Source: Flavobacteriales bacterium UBA1112
GTDB lineage: Bacteria > Bacteroidota > Bacteroidia > Flavobacteriales_D > Sanyastnellaceae
Direction: 5' to 3'
NCBI GenBank assembly: GCA_002313415.1
Contig: DCBH01000121.1
Span: forward strand, 1-23,023
DNA length: 23,023 bases
Position numbers and translations under genes: made by a program. This document shows, piece by piece, positions 7,286 to 15,294 of this stretch (positions are counted from its first letter, which is position 1; every line of letters starts with the position of its first letter). The notes under the pieces were generated by a model. The model had not been told where the DNA came from. It searched no databases and saw only the letters and a program-made list of their open reading frames with translations.

Positions 7286-9697
7286 ATGATTTTTTTGTCC
7301 CTACGATTTACCTGGGTAGCATCAATCCTTGCAGCATTTCTGTTCTGCAATGGGTTCTCAGGAGTTTTGGCCCAATGTGCTGAAACGGAGAGCACCCTTG
7401 TTGTTGAAATCTTGACAGACGATTATCCCGGAGAAACGTCCTGGGAGGTCATCATGGACGGTGAGGTGGTCATGTCAGGCGGGCCCTACGCTGAAAACAG
7501 CACCCTTTACGCTGACACCCTCTGTTTCCCGTTCTCGGATGAACCGTGCATTCAATTTGAAATTTTCGATTCATACGGTGACGGCATGTGCTGCGATTTC
7601 GGTGCTGGGGGGTACAACGTCTACCTCGACGGACAGAACGTCGCATCAGGCGGTGATTTCGGCAATTCGGCTGGGGCCCTCTTCGCTTGTGCTCCCGGTT
7701 CAACCTGCAACGATGCCACTCTTCTTACAGAGAGTGACTATGGCCCGGTAGATTCTCCTGGCAGTTCCCATTGGTACATCTTCACCCCGGAGTCAAATGG
7801 CATGTACAATTTCAGCTCCTGCGGAAATGAATGCGACACTCGATTGTACATCTACGACTATTGTCAAATGGGCAACTTCGATGACACCAACGAAGGTTCC
7901 ATTTATTACGACGACAACCAAGGAGGATGTGGAGAAGAGGCTCAGTTGACAGTTCTGCTTGAAGCGGGAGTTCCCTATTGGGTGCGTTGGGCGTCGTTTG
8001 AAGGTCCCTGCGATGAACTTTGGTCTTGGGAGTTTGATTTTATAGGCCCGCCAACAGGTTGCATGGACCCTGAGGCTTGCAATTTTAACCCCATGGCCGA
8101 GGCCGACAATGGATCATGTGTATACCCTGGTGACCCAGAATGTACAGGGCCTGATCTAATCGTCATGGAAGATGCAATCATCAATAGCCTAACAACAGAA
8201 ATCATGCAGGTCAGCGAGACCGATTGCTACATCGAGGAAGGGTGTCTCAACGGTTACGGAGCGAGGGAGTTGGTGCGTTTCACCACTCACATTAAGAACA
8301 TTGGAGACCTTGATTATTACATCGGTGTGCCTAGTGAAGACGGCAACAATCAATTTGAGTGGGGGGATTGCCACGGACATTGGCATCACAATGGCTATGC
8401 CAAATACGATTTGTTCGACCTGGAGGGCAATCTCATCCCCATAGGCTTCAAAAATGGGTTTTGTGTCATGGATTTGGAATGCAGTGGGGGTGGTACAGCT
8501 CAGTATGGTTGTGGTAACATGGGGATTTCAGCTGGATGTGGAGACATCTACGGCGCGGGGCTGAGTTGCCAATGGATTGACGTGACTGACGTGGAAGATG
8601 GAACGTATTATCTGTTGGTTCGAGCCAACTACGAATTTATTCCTGACGCCTTGGGTCGCGCTGAAAACTCCTATGACAACAACCACGCTGCAGTGTGTGT
8701 GAACTTGGACCGGAGCAGTGGTTCTCTTGTGGCTGAGCACGTCGATGGGTGCGAGCCCATTTACGATTGCAATGGTGTGCTCTTTGGAACATCGGAAGCG
8801 GATTGCAACGGTGAGTGCGGGGGTACATCGCTCGTTGGAGATCTCGACAACAATGAAGCGCAAGAATTCGCAGATGCGGTGGCGTATGTTGAAGGCATTT
8901 TAGGAAGTGACCTGCAGGCAAGTTCGTGCATTGACATTGACCAAGATGGCGATGTTACGGTCAGTGATGCAGCTTTGATGTCGCAGTGTCAGTGGTTCAA
9001 TGATGCACACCAGCACCCAGACAGCAGCGGCGTTCACGACAAGTGCGAATTTCCCGTTCAAGAAATCGTCAACATCTACGACACAGTTCACTTCATGGTG
9101 GCCGACGTGAATTGGGACATGAATTATTTTGACGTACATGTCTTAAATGCATACAACCGAATTGTTGGATACGAATTTGAATTTTCTGGGGTGAGCATCA
9201 GTGATGCGGTGAGCCTCGCAGATCCGATGAATTACGACATCACTCCATCATTCATTCCCGGGGGCAACAAAATCATCGGACTGAGTTACGACGGCGCTTC
9301 GTTTCACAAGAACATTGAGTGGGTGCCGTTTTTGAGGGTTTACTGGTCAGAAGCGGGGAACGAAGTGTGTATGACGGAAGTCATTGATGTGGTCAACGAA
9401 GATTATCAAAACACGCTCCATACAGTTGATTACGATTGTGCAACAGCCATCATAGACATGGCGGCTGCAAAGGCGGTGAAAGTCATGCCTAACCCCATGG
9501 GAGATTTTAGTACAGTTCGATTCCCGCTAGGTGTTTGGAACATGGATGTGATGGATGCTCAGGGGAGAATTGTCCTGAAACGCAGGGTGTCTGGAAGAAC
9601 CACTTCTCTGCAACGTGATGACCTAGGGGCAGGAAGCTATGTCCTTCGTTTGTCCAATGAACAAGCGTCTACAGTGGTGCGTTTTGAAGTGCGTTGA
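7286..9697 (+). CDS. Secreted lysyl oxidase (LOX) multidomain protein, T9SS type A
   Basis: 803 residues. Signal peptide 1-30. Residues 31-135 form a Cys-rich beta domain (TDDYPGETSWE, DSYGDGMCCDFG), and 136-255 a CUB/pre-peptidase-like module. Residues 259-280 are the calcium-loop repeat GCMDPEACNFNP...DNGSC. Residues about 289-475 are a lysyl oxidase domain: copper ligands His363, His365 and His367 (CHGHWHH, animal CHQHYHS), Lys389 (GFKNGFC, animal GHKASFC) and Tyr422 (GCGDIYGAGLSCQWID, animal GCYDTYGADIDCQWID). These are the pair that cross-link into lysine tyrosylquinone, so the enzyme should be catalytically competent, oxidising lysine or amine groups to aldehydes with O2 outside the cell. 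Residues 515-570 look dockerin-like (DLDNNEAQ, DIDQDGDVTVSD), and about 595-710 are cohesin-like. Residues 731-803 are a type A sorting domain (VMPNPMGD). Its stop overlaps the next ATG by one base. Confidence 0.9.
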   Translation: MIFLSLRFTWVASILAAFLFCNGFSGVLAQCAETESTLVVEILTDDYPGETSWEVIMDGEVVMSGGPYAENSTLYADTLCFPFSDEPCIQFEIFDSYGDGMCCDFGAGGYNVYLDGQNVASGGDFGNSAGALFACAPGSTCNDATLLTESDYGPVDSPGSSHWYIFTPESNGMYNFSSCGNECDTRLYIYDYCQMGNFDDTNEGSIYYDDNQGGCGEEAQLTVLLEAGVPYWVRWASFEGPCDELWSWEFDFIGPPTGCMDPEACNFNPMAEADNGSCVYPGDPECTGPDLIVMEDAIINSLTTEIMQVSETDCYIEEGCLNGYGARELVRFTTHIKNIGDLDYYIGVPSEDGNNQFEWGDCHGHWHHNGYAKYDLFDLEGNLIPIGFKNGFCVMDLECSGGGTAQYGCGNMGISAGCGDIYGAGLSCQWIDVTDVEDGTYYLLVRANYEFIPDALGRAENSYDNNHAAVCVNLDRSSGSLVAEHVDGCEPIYDCNGVLFGTSEADCNGECGGTSLVGDLDNNEAQEFADAVAYVEGILGSDLQASSCIDIDQDGDVTVSDAALMSQCQWFNDAHQHPDSSGVHDKCEFPVQEIVNIYDTVHFMVADVNWDMNYFDVHVLNAYNRIVGYEFEFSGVSISDAVSLADPMNYDITPSFIPGGNKIIGLSYDGASFHKNIEWVPFLRVYWSEAGNEVCMTEVIDVVNEDYQNTLHTVDYDCATAIIDMAAAKAVKVMPNPMGDFSTVRFPLGVWNMDVMDAQGRIVLKRRVSGRTTSLQRDDLGAGSYVLRLSNEQASTVVRFEVR

Positions 9698-12600
9698 TGA
9701 AGAGTTCAACTACATCAAAGAGAATGGATATGCGTCCATGGACAACGCTGTTTGTGTTGGCTTTCTTGCCTTGTTTTGGTTTCAGCCAAGTCGTCATCAA
9801 TGAGTTTTCCTGCAGCAATTACACCCTCGGGATTGCGGGGGACAATGAAGATTTTGTAGAGTTTTATAATCCCTCGGGAACGGATGTGGACTTGGGAGGC
9901 CATTTCCTTTCTGACAACCCAGCGAATTTGGACAAATTTGAAATCCCAGCTGGAACGGTTGTGCCTGCGGGAGGTTACCTCATGGTGATGTGTTCTGCGG
10001 AGGGAGAGCTTTTGACCAACCTCTACGTCGGAGGCTTTTTAAACACCAACTTTAAGGTCAATCAATGCCAAGGTGAGGCCATCGTTTTCTCGGACCCTGG
10101 CGGCAACGTTCTAGAAAGTTATACTTATGGTGCAGACATTCACACGACCCAAGCGGATCACAGCTGGTCGCGCACCACGGATGGCGCATCCACTTGGAGT
10201 GTGTGTCTGAGTCCCACACCGGAGGCAGCCAATGTTGCAGATATGGTGAATGGCTATGCACCCAATCCCATTTTTAGTTTGGAAGCTGGCCATTATGACG
10301 CTTCTATGTTCGTCGAACTTTCTGTTCCTGCTGGATATGAAATCCGCTACACATTGAATGGATATTCTCCCACCGGAGCCAGTACACTTTACACAGGCCC
10401 CATCAATGTTTCAAATACAACCGTGGTAAGGGCTGTATCTATAGATCCAAGCGGCGTCTTGGCCCCAAGTTTCATTGAGACAAATACATTTTTCGTTGGT
10501 GCTGACGCTCACACCATTCCAGTGGTTTCGGTCAGTGGCAATGGTCAAGAGGATGGAGAATGGGGTTGGGGTGGCAACGACGAGTTGGCGCACATTGAGT
10601 TTTTTCACCCCGATGGGACTTTTTGGGTAGAAGCCACAGGCGACACCAACGAGCACGGCAACGACAGCAATGCCTACGGTCAAAGAGGGTTTGATTACAT
10701 CACCCGAGATCAAATGGGTTATGACTATGCCTTAGAAGGCGAGATGTTCCATGTCAAAGAGCGCGAAGCATATCAGCGTTTGATTTTTAAAGCTGCCGCC
10801 AACGACAATTATCCTTTTGAACCTGGCGCCCACATTCGCGATGCCTACGTTCACACATTGAGCCATCTGGCAGCATTGAAGCTGGACGAGCGTACGAACG
10901 AAAGCTGCATTGTCTATCTGAACGGCCAGTATTGGGGTGTTTATGAATACCGTGAAAAAGTGGATGACACCGACTTCACGGAAGAGTACTACGACCAGCC
11001 TCGACATTTTGTGGATTTCCTCAAAACATGGGGAGGGACTTGGGAAGAGTACGGTTCCGGAGACGACTGGTACGACCTCGTTACTTTCTGTACGACGCAA
11101 GACATGACGGTGGATGCGAACTATGAGTACGCCGTGTCGCAATTGCACCCCATGTCGTTGATTGACTACTTCATTTTGAACAGTTACATCGTTTCGGCGG
11201 ATTGGTTGAATTGGAACACGGCGTGGTGGCGTGGTCGCCATCCGGACGGGGATGCCAAACGTTGGCGCTACGCCTTGTGGGACATGGATGCCAGTTTTGG
11301 ACACTACATCAATTATTCAGGCATCCCAGAGACGGGTCCCACTGCAGATCCATGCAATCCCGAAAGCATGGGCAATCTTGGAGGGCAAGGCCACATCCCT
11401 GTTTTGAACGCCCTCCTCGAGAACGAGACGTTCTGGAACACATACATCAACAGATGGGCTGATTTGGGCAACACCGTTTTCACGTGTGCCAACATGCATG
11501 CAGTTCTGGATAGCATGGTGAATGTCATTGCTCCAGAAATGCCGCGACAAATGAGTCGGTGGGGAGGGAACATGGCGGGGTGGGAAACAGAATTGCAACA
11601 ATTGCGAGATTTCATAGACAGTCGTTGCGAAGACGAAGTGGTGGGGGGGATGGAAGACTGCTATGATGTGGTGCCCGTCAACTTTACCCTGGACATTGTA
11701 GGACAGGGGGAGGTCGAAGTGAATTCTGTGGATTTTAATCCATCCATGGTGCCTTACACAGCGTGGTACTTTGCAGATGTCCCGATTGAACTCGAAGCGG
11801 AGGAGGCCTTCGGAGTGGCATTCCTCTATTGGGAAGTTGTATCAGGTGATGTCGCCATTGCAGATGTCAACGATCCCATTTTGCCCCTGAATCTCACAGG
11901 TGACGCTCACATTGTTGCCCACTTCGGCATCCCCGTACCACCGCAGGAGTTGAGCTTCTCAGTCACACCGCCAGGCTCAGGAGTTGTTGTGTTCGATGGC
12001 GTCTCACTGACAGTCAATCCCTCCACCGAGCTTGTGAGTGTGGGCAATCACAATGTACTGGCGCAACCGAACCCATGGTGGGAATTTTCGCATTGGTCTT
12101 GGAGTGGCAATGTCATCAATCCGGATGCATTTGCATCCCCAGCGCAATTGGAGGTTTTTGAGCCAGGGACGGTCACTGCCCATTTTGTTGAAATTCCACA
12201 TACCAATTTGACGGTGGTGGTTTCTCCGCCGCAAGCCGGCCGCGTGAGGGTGGTCGACATGGCCATGGTTGAGGATACCTGGAACATGTCTTTTGAACCC
12301 GAGGGTCCAGTGACGTTTGAGGCCATTTCGGAGGAGGAATGGCAGTTCAGTCATTGGGAAGTGATGTCGTCAACACCAGAACCAGAGGAGAAAGCCAATC
12401 CCATGGCTTTGAGCCTGACTGATGTTCCCTTTGAGGTTGTGACGGCGCATTTCGAACCGGTGGAGTTCCATCTCTATGTGCCCAACGCGTTCACGCCTGA
12501 CAACGACGGTGTAAACGATTCTTTTCTTCCCCTTGGTGCAGGTTTTGCAGGAAGTTCATATTCTTTTAGCGTGTTCAATCGTTGGGGGCAAGTGGTTTTT

Positions 12601-12759
12601 GTGTCGAACAATCCTGAGCAGCCTTGGATTGGCCAAAACAACCAGAAGCTTGGTACGCACTTCGTCCCAGATGGTGTTTACGGTTTCCGTGTAGAGGCTC
12701 AAGGATACCATGAAATCGTTCCTACAGTGCTTCGGGGCACAGTGACTGTTGTCCGTTGA
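9697..12759 (+). CDS. Secreted CotH-kinase protein with lamin-tail domain and T9SS type B sorting domain
   Basis: 1020 residues from the ATG at 9697, which shares one base with the upstream TGA; the ATGs at 9724 or 9730 would also leave the signal peptide intact (cleavage near GFS-Q, residue 30). Residues 31-170 are a lamin-tail domain (VVINEFSCSN, DNEDFVEFYNPSG, GGYLMVMC). Residues 188-268 resemble the chitobiase C-terminal beta domain (IRYTLNGYSPT). Residues about 275-645 are a CotH kinase domain: the ATP-site strand YLNGQYWGVYEYREK (Glu417) and the metal-binding LWDMDASFG (Asp529, Asp531). Three InlB-B-like repeats follow (about 660, 750, 835), each ending in an AHF motif. A CHU_C type B sorting domain lies at 925-1020 (PNAFTPDNDGVND, VFNRWGQVVF). 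CotH of Bacillus phosphorylates spore-coat proteins. Here the kinase would be displayed outside the cell, possibly on a matrix protein also modified by the upstream lysyl oxidase. Confidence 0.9.
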   Translation: MKSSTTSKRMDMRPWTTLFVLAFLPCFGFSQVVINEFSCSNYTLGIAGDNEDFVEFYNPSGTDVDLGGHFLSDNPANLDKFEIPAGTVVPAGGYLMVMCSAEGELLTNLYVGGFLNTNFKVNQCQGEAIVFSDPGGNVLESYTYGADIHTTQADHSWSRTTDGASTWSVCLSPTPEAANVADMVNGYAPNPIFSLEAGHYDASMFVELSVPAGYEIRYTLNGYSPTGASTLYTGPINVSNTTVVRAVSIDPSGVLAPSFIETNTFFVGADAHTIPVVSVSGNGQEDGEWGWGGNDELAHIEFFHPDGTFWVEATGDTNEHGNDSNAYGQRGFDYITRDQMGYDYALEGEMFHVKEREAYQRLIFKAAANDNYPFEPGAHIRDAYVHTLSHLAALKLDERTNESCIVYLNGQYWGVYEYREKVDDTDFTEEYYDQPRHFVDFLKTWGGTWEEYGSGDDWYDLVTFCTTQDMTVDANYEYAVSQLHPMSLIDYFILNSYIVSADWLNWNTAWWRGRHPDGDAKRWRYALWDMDASFGHYINYSGIPETGPTADPCNPESMGNLGGQGHIPVLNALLENETFWNTYINRWADLGNTVFTCANMHAVLDSMVNVIAPEMPRQMSRWGGNMAGWETELQQLRDFIDSRCEDEVVGGMEDCYDVVPVNFTLDIVGQGEVEVNSVDFNPSMVPYTAWYFADVPIELEAEEAFGVAFLYWEVVSGDVAIADVNDPILPLNLTGDAHIVAHFGIPVPPQELSFSVTPPGSGVVVFDGVSLTVNPSTELVSVGNHNVLAQPNPWWEFSHWSWSGNVINPDAFASPAQLEVFEPGTVTAHFVEIPHTNLTVVVSPPQAGRVRVVDMAMVEDTWNMSFEPEGPVTFEAISEEEWQFSHWEVMSSTPEPEEKANPMALSLTDVPFEVVTAHFEPVEFHLYVPNAFTPDNDGVNDSFLPLGAGFAGSSYSFSVFNRWGQVVFVSNNPEQPWIGQNNQKLGTHFVPDGVYGFRVEAQGYHEIVPTVLRGTVTVVR

Positions 12760-13604
12760 GGACAGGACTCCTTGCCATGCTCACTTCTGTGGTGTTGTAC
12801 ACCTCGGCCAACTTGTGTGTCAAAGAGCTTTCTCATCTGGGGACTTTCCAACTCGTGTTCCTGAGATCGGCTGTTTCTCTTGTATTGTGTGGAGTTTATC
12901 TCCTTCGTGCCGGGATTCCCTTGTTGGGGAACAACCGTCGGTGGTTGTTTGTCCGTGGATTGGTTGGGATGATTGCGCTGGCTGGATTTTTTCACACCGT
13001 TCGACACATTCCGCTCGCGAGTGCAACGGTCATTCAATACTTCAGTCCTGTATTCACAGTCCTGCTTGCACTGTTGTTTTTGAAGGAGCGTGTCTACCGC
13101 TTGCAGTGGCTTTTTCTGGGTCTGGCGATTGTGGGGATCATTATGGTCAAGGGATTTGACCCAAGGGTCTCTTGGGGCATGTGGAGTTTGGGACTGATGT
13201 CGGCCTGTTTGGCGGCGGTGGCATATTTGGCCACCATGAAATGTCGCGATACAGACCACCCGGTGGGGGTGGTCATTTGGTTTCATCTCATGGCAGTGCC
13301 CGTAATGGGCACGTTGTCCTTGGGAGATTGGTCCCCTTTGTCTTCTGGTGATTGGACATTGGCCTTGGCGATTGGCGTTTTGAGCAGTGCTGCCCAAGTC
13401 TTAATGACGGTGGCTCTTCACAAGGAAGATGCAGGTATGGTGATGCCCTTTAAATATCTTGGGGCCGTGCTTGCACTCGCCGCGGGATGGTGGGGTTATG
13501 GGGAGGGCATGTCTGCCCTCAGCCTTGCTGGGATGGCACTCGTGGTGGCGAGCATTTCAGCCAATACATTTTTGAAGGCTCGTTGGTCAACAACGGAATC
13601 TTGA
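12756..13604 (+). CDS. EamA/DMT-family permease (10 TM)
   Basis: 282 residues, about ten hydrophobic helices, with two internally similar EamA halves (about 5-132 and 142-276). Typical features are ASATVIQYFSPVFTVLLALLFLKERV at the end of the first half and DAGMVMPFKYLGAVLALAAGWWGYGE in the second. It should be an inner-membrane drug/metabolite-type exporter; the substrate cannot be told. The likely start is TTG at 12756, overlapping the CotH stop (TTGA), because this gives a full first helix. ATG at 12777 is the alternative and would clip it. The overlap suggests co-translation with the LOX-CotH pair, though such permeases are often chance operon members. It converges on the aminotransferase gene with a 46-bp gap in which I see only a weak 5-bp hairpin. 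Confidence 0.88.
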   Translation: MRTGLLAMLTSVVLYTSANLCVKELSHLGTFQLVFLRSAVSLVLCGVYLLRAGIPLLGNNRRWLFVRGLVGMIALAGFFHTVRHIPLASATVIQYFSPVFTVLLALLFLKERVYRLQWLFLGLAIVGIIMVKGFDPRVSWGMWSLGLMSACLAAVAYLATMKCRDTDHPVGVVIWFHLMAVPVMGTLSLGDWSPLSSGDWTLALAIGVLSSAAQVLMTVALHKEDAGMVMPFKYLGAVLALAAGWWGYGEGMSALSLAGMALVVASISANTFLKARWSTTES

Positions 13605-13650
13605 GCGTATCCTCGTCGGCAATTGAAACAAAAACATAGCGTTTCTCGAA

Positions 13651-14574
13651 TCACGCTGACGATGATAAAAAGGGCAGATTCACAGCAGGAATGTGCAAGG
13701 GATAAGCCTTTTGAAGTTGAAGGGTCAAGTCACCTGGACCTTCGCTGTCCACTGGACCAATTCTTCGACCATCCACTTCCACGATGTGTGCAATTCCTCC
13801 CATGGTTCCCGTCGTGAAGGCTTCATCGGCTGAGTACAACTGGGTTAAACTGAAGTCACCTTCTCGTACTGAGATATTTAAGTTTCGTGCCAAATCCAAA
13901 ATGTACGCGCGTGTGATTCCAGGTAAGCAGGCATGACCAAACGGAGTGCACAAGACCTTTTTATGAATGAAAAACAAGTTTGTTGCATTCGTCTCTGCAA
14001 TGAACCCACGATCGTCGAGCATGACGGCATCATCTGCGCCCGCATGGTTGGCTTGGATTTTGGCGAGGATGTTGTTCAGCAGGTTGTTGTGGTGGATTTT
14101 GGAGTCCAAGTAGGAGGGGCCATTCCTTCGAATTGAACTTGTGATCAAACGAAGAGCTCCAGTGCCGTATACAGGGCCTTTGTATTCAGGCAGGATGATG
14201 AGTGAACAGCCATGAATGTTAAGCCTTGGGTCCATCCCAGAGGTTGACTTTGCACCTCGCGTAAGCGTCAAACGGATGTGCACTCCCTCGGTCATTCCGT
14301 TGGCCTCGAGGGTTTTGAAAATTGCATCTTGGACTTCAGATGTGGTGGGAATGCCGGTGAACATGAGGGCGTGAGCACTGTCCTGCAGACGCTGAAGATG
14401 TTCCTCCATTTGAAAGATGCGACCTCCATCGACACGCAATCCCTCCCAGACAGCATCGCCGCCTTGGACCACACTGTCCAAGACGCTGATGCGAGCGTCT
14501 TCACGTTTCACCAAGCCGTCAACCCAGCACCAAGTGTTTGCGTTTCTGGGGTCAGGTTGATTGTATTTGGCCAT
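13651..14574 (-). CDS. Class IV PLP aminotransferase, BCAT-like
   Basis: 307 residues. Fold type IV PLP enzyme: SVLDSVVQGGDAVWEGLRV at residues 30-48, Arg101 in HIRLTLTRG, the Schiff-base lysine Lys159 in YLDSKIHHNNLLNNILAK, Glu194 in FIAETNATNLFF, and TTGTMGGIAHI late in the sequence. The family includes branched-chain amino acid aminotransferases, D-amino acid aminotransferases and aminodeoxychorismate lyases. The motifs point to a BCAT-like enzyme, but the substrate is not certain. The sequence recalls strongly the C-terminal half of the Arabidopsis branched-chain-amino-acid aminotransferase-like proteins (At3g05190, At5g27410), whose N-terminal half resembles the protein encoded just upstream here. 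It is last in a three-gene unit, 3 bp after the sulfotransferase-like gene. Confidence 0.9.
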   Translation of the reverse strand: MAKYNQPDPRNANTWCWVDGLVKREDARISVLDSVVQGGDAVWEGLRVDGGRIFQMEEHLQRLQDSAHALMFTGIPTTSEVQDAIFKTLEANGMTEGVHIRLTLTRGAKSTSGMDPRLNIHGCSLIILPEYKGPVYGTGALRLITSSIRRNGPSYLDSKIHHNNLLNNILAKIQANHAGADDAVMLDDRGFIAETNATNLFFIHKKVLCTPFGHACLPGITRAYILDLARNLNISVREGDFSLTQLYSADEAFTTGTMGGIAHIVEVDGRRIGPVDSEGPGDLTLQLQKAYPLHIPAVNLPFLSSSA

Positions 14575-14577
14575 GAT

Positions 14578-15291
14578 TTAATGGTTCAAGGACTTTGCTT
14601 TCAAAGCAATGTAGTGTTCAAGGCATGTCTCACGAAGCTTTTTTAGACCCGAGGGCACATCTGCATTTGTGAGGGTGCGAGGTTGCCAACCTGTGCTTGC
14701 GTGCAAGCTGCTGTACCAATGCTTTGCCCAGACGCCATCTTCCTTTCGCCCGCCGCTCCGCCAAGTCATCATTACGGGTTCCCAGGGCAGTTCTAGGGAC
14801 AAGCACAGAGCTCTTAGGGTGCTCTCAGGTTCTTGAAACAGGGATTCAGCGGTGACAACGATGACATCGTCCCCTCCAAGTTGTGCAATGCGGCGTTGGT
14901 GAGCGTAGCTGAGGTCCAACATTGTAGGTTCTGCAATATGTTGCCGGTATGAGTGCAGAACGCCATCCGGATGACGGGTAAGAATCACGTGTTTGTGCTT
15001 CGGACCATCCACATCATGCCATGCCAGTCCTTCAATGTGATTGGCCATGTGCTTCAAAAAAAGCACGTCGTCCTCTTCTTTTGGCTCGATGGATTGCAGA
15101 ACATCATCTCGGCTTTTTGGCATGGTATTCAAGACGTCCTCGCGAGAAGGACGCACGACGCCAGTATGGGCGAGGAAGTGCCCAAACAACGGCTCGTCCA
15201 TGACACGTGTATCTGACCGTTGAGCGAAGCTGTACATGGTGGCTGTGCTGCCATTTCGGGGACCTGCCCAAAGTGCCACGACCCTCGCCAT
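14578..15291 (-). CDS. Sulfotransferase-like P-loop protein
   Basis: 237 residues, cytosolic. It starts MARVVALWAGPRNGSTATMY; the PRNGST loop (residues 11-16) corresponds to the 5'-phosphosulfate-binding loop of PAPS sulfotransferases. Arg106 in ILTRHPDGVLHSYRQ fits the 3'-phosphate-binding segment. Other conserved-looking blocks are SFAQRSDTRVMDEPLFGHFL and KEDGVWAKHWYSSLH. From memory these match the N-terminal half of the plant aminotransferase-like fusion proteins. Whether this branch transfers sulfate at all is unknown to me: the loop is present, but no acceptor or catalytic base is evident by eye. It is encoded between icmF and the aminotransferase with 3-bp gaps on both sides, so stoichiometric co-expression is likely. 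Confidence 0.8.
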   Translation of the reverse strand: MARVVALWAGPRNGSTATMYSFAQRSDTRVMDEPLFGHFLAHTGVVRPSREDVLNTMPKSRDDVLQSIEPKEEDDVLFLKHMANHIEGLAWHDVDGPKHKHVILTRHPDGVLHSYRQHIAEPTMLDLSYAHQRRIAQLGGDDVIVVTAESLFQEPESTLRALCLSLELPWEPVMMTWRSGGRKEDGVWAKHWYSSLHASTGWQPRTLTNADVPSGLKKLRETCLEHYIALKAKSLNH

Positions 15292-15294
15292 GGC

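Noticed and set aside
10732..11304. 190-codon minus-strand open frame
   Set aside because: Antisense to the CotH domain, which is strongly supported; no motif.
12699..13397. 232-codon minus-strand open frame
   Set aside because: Antisense to the permease. It is extremely polar (Gln, Arg, His), which is what the reverse complement of hydrophobic helices gives.
13605..13650. Terminator between the convergent permease and aminotransferase genes
   Set aside because: Only an AGCGT/ACGCT 5-bp stem with a 10-nt loop and no T run; not enough to call.
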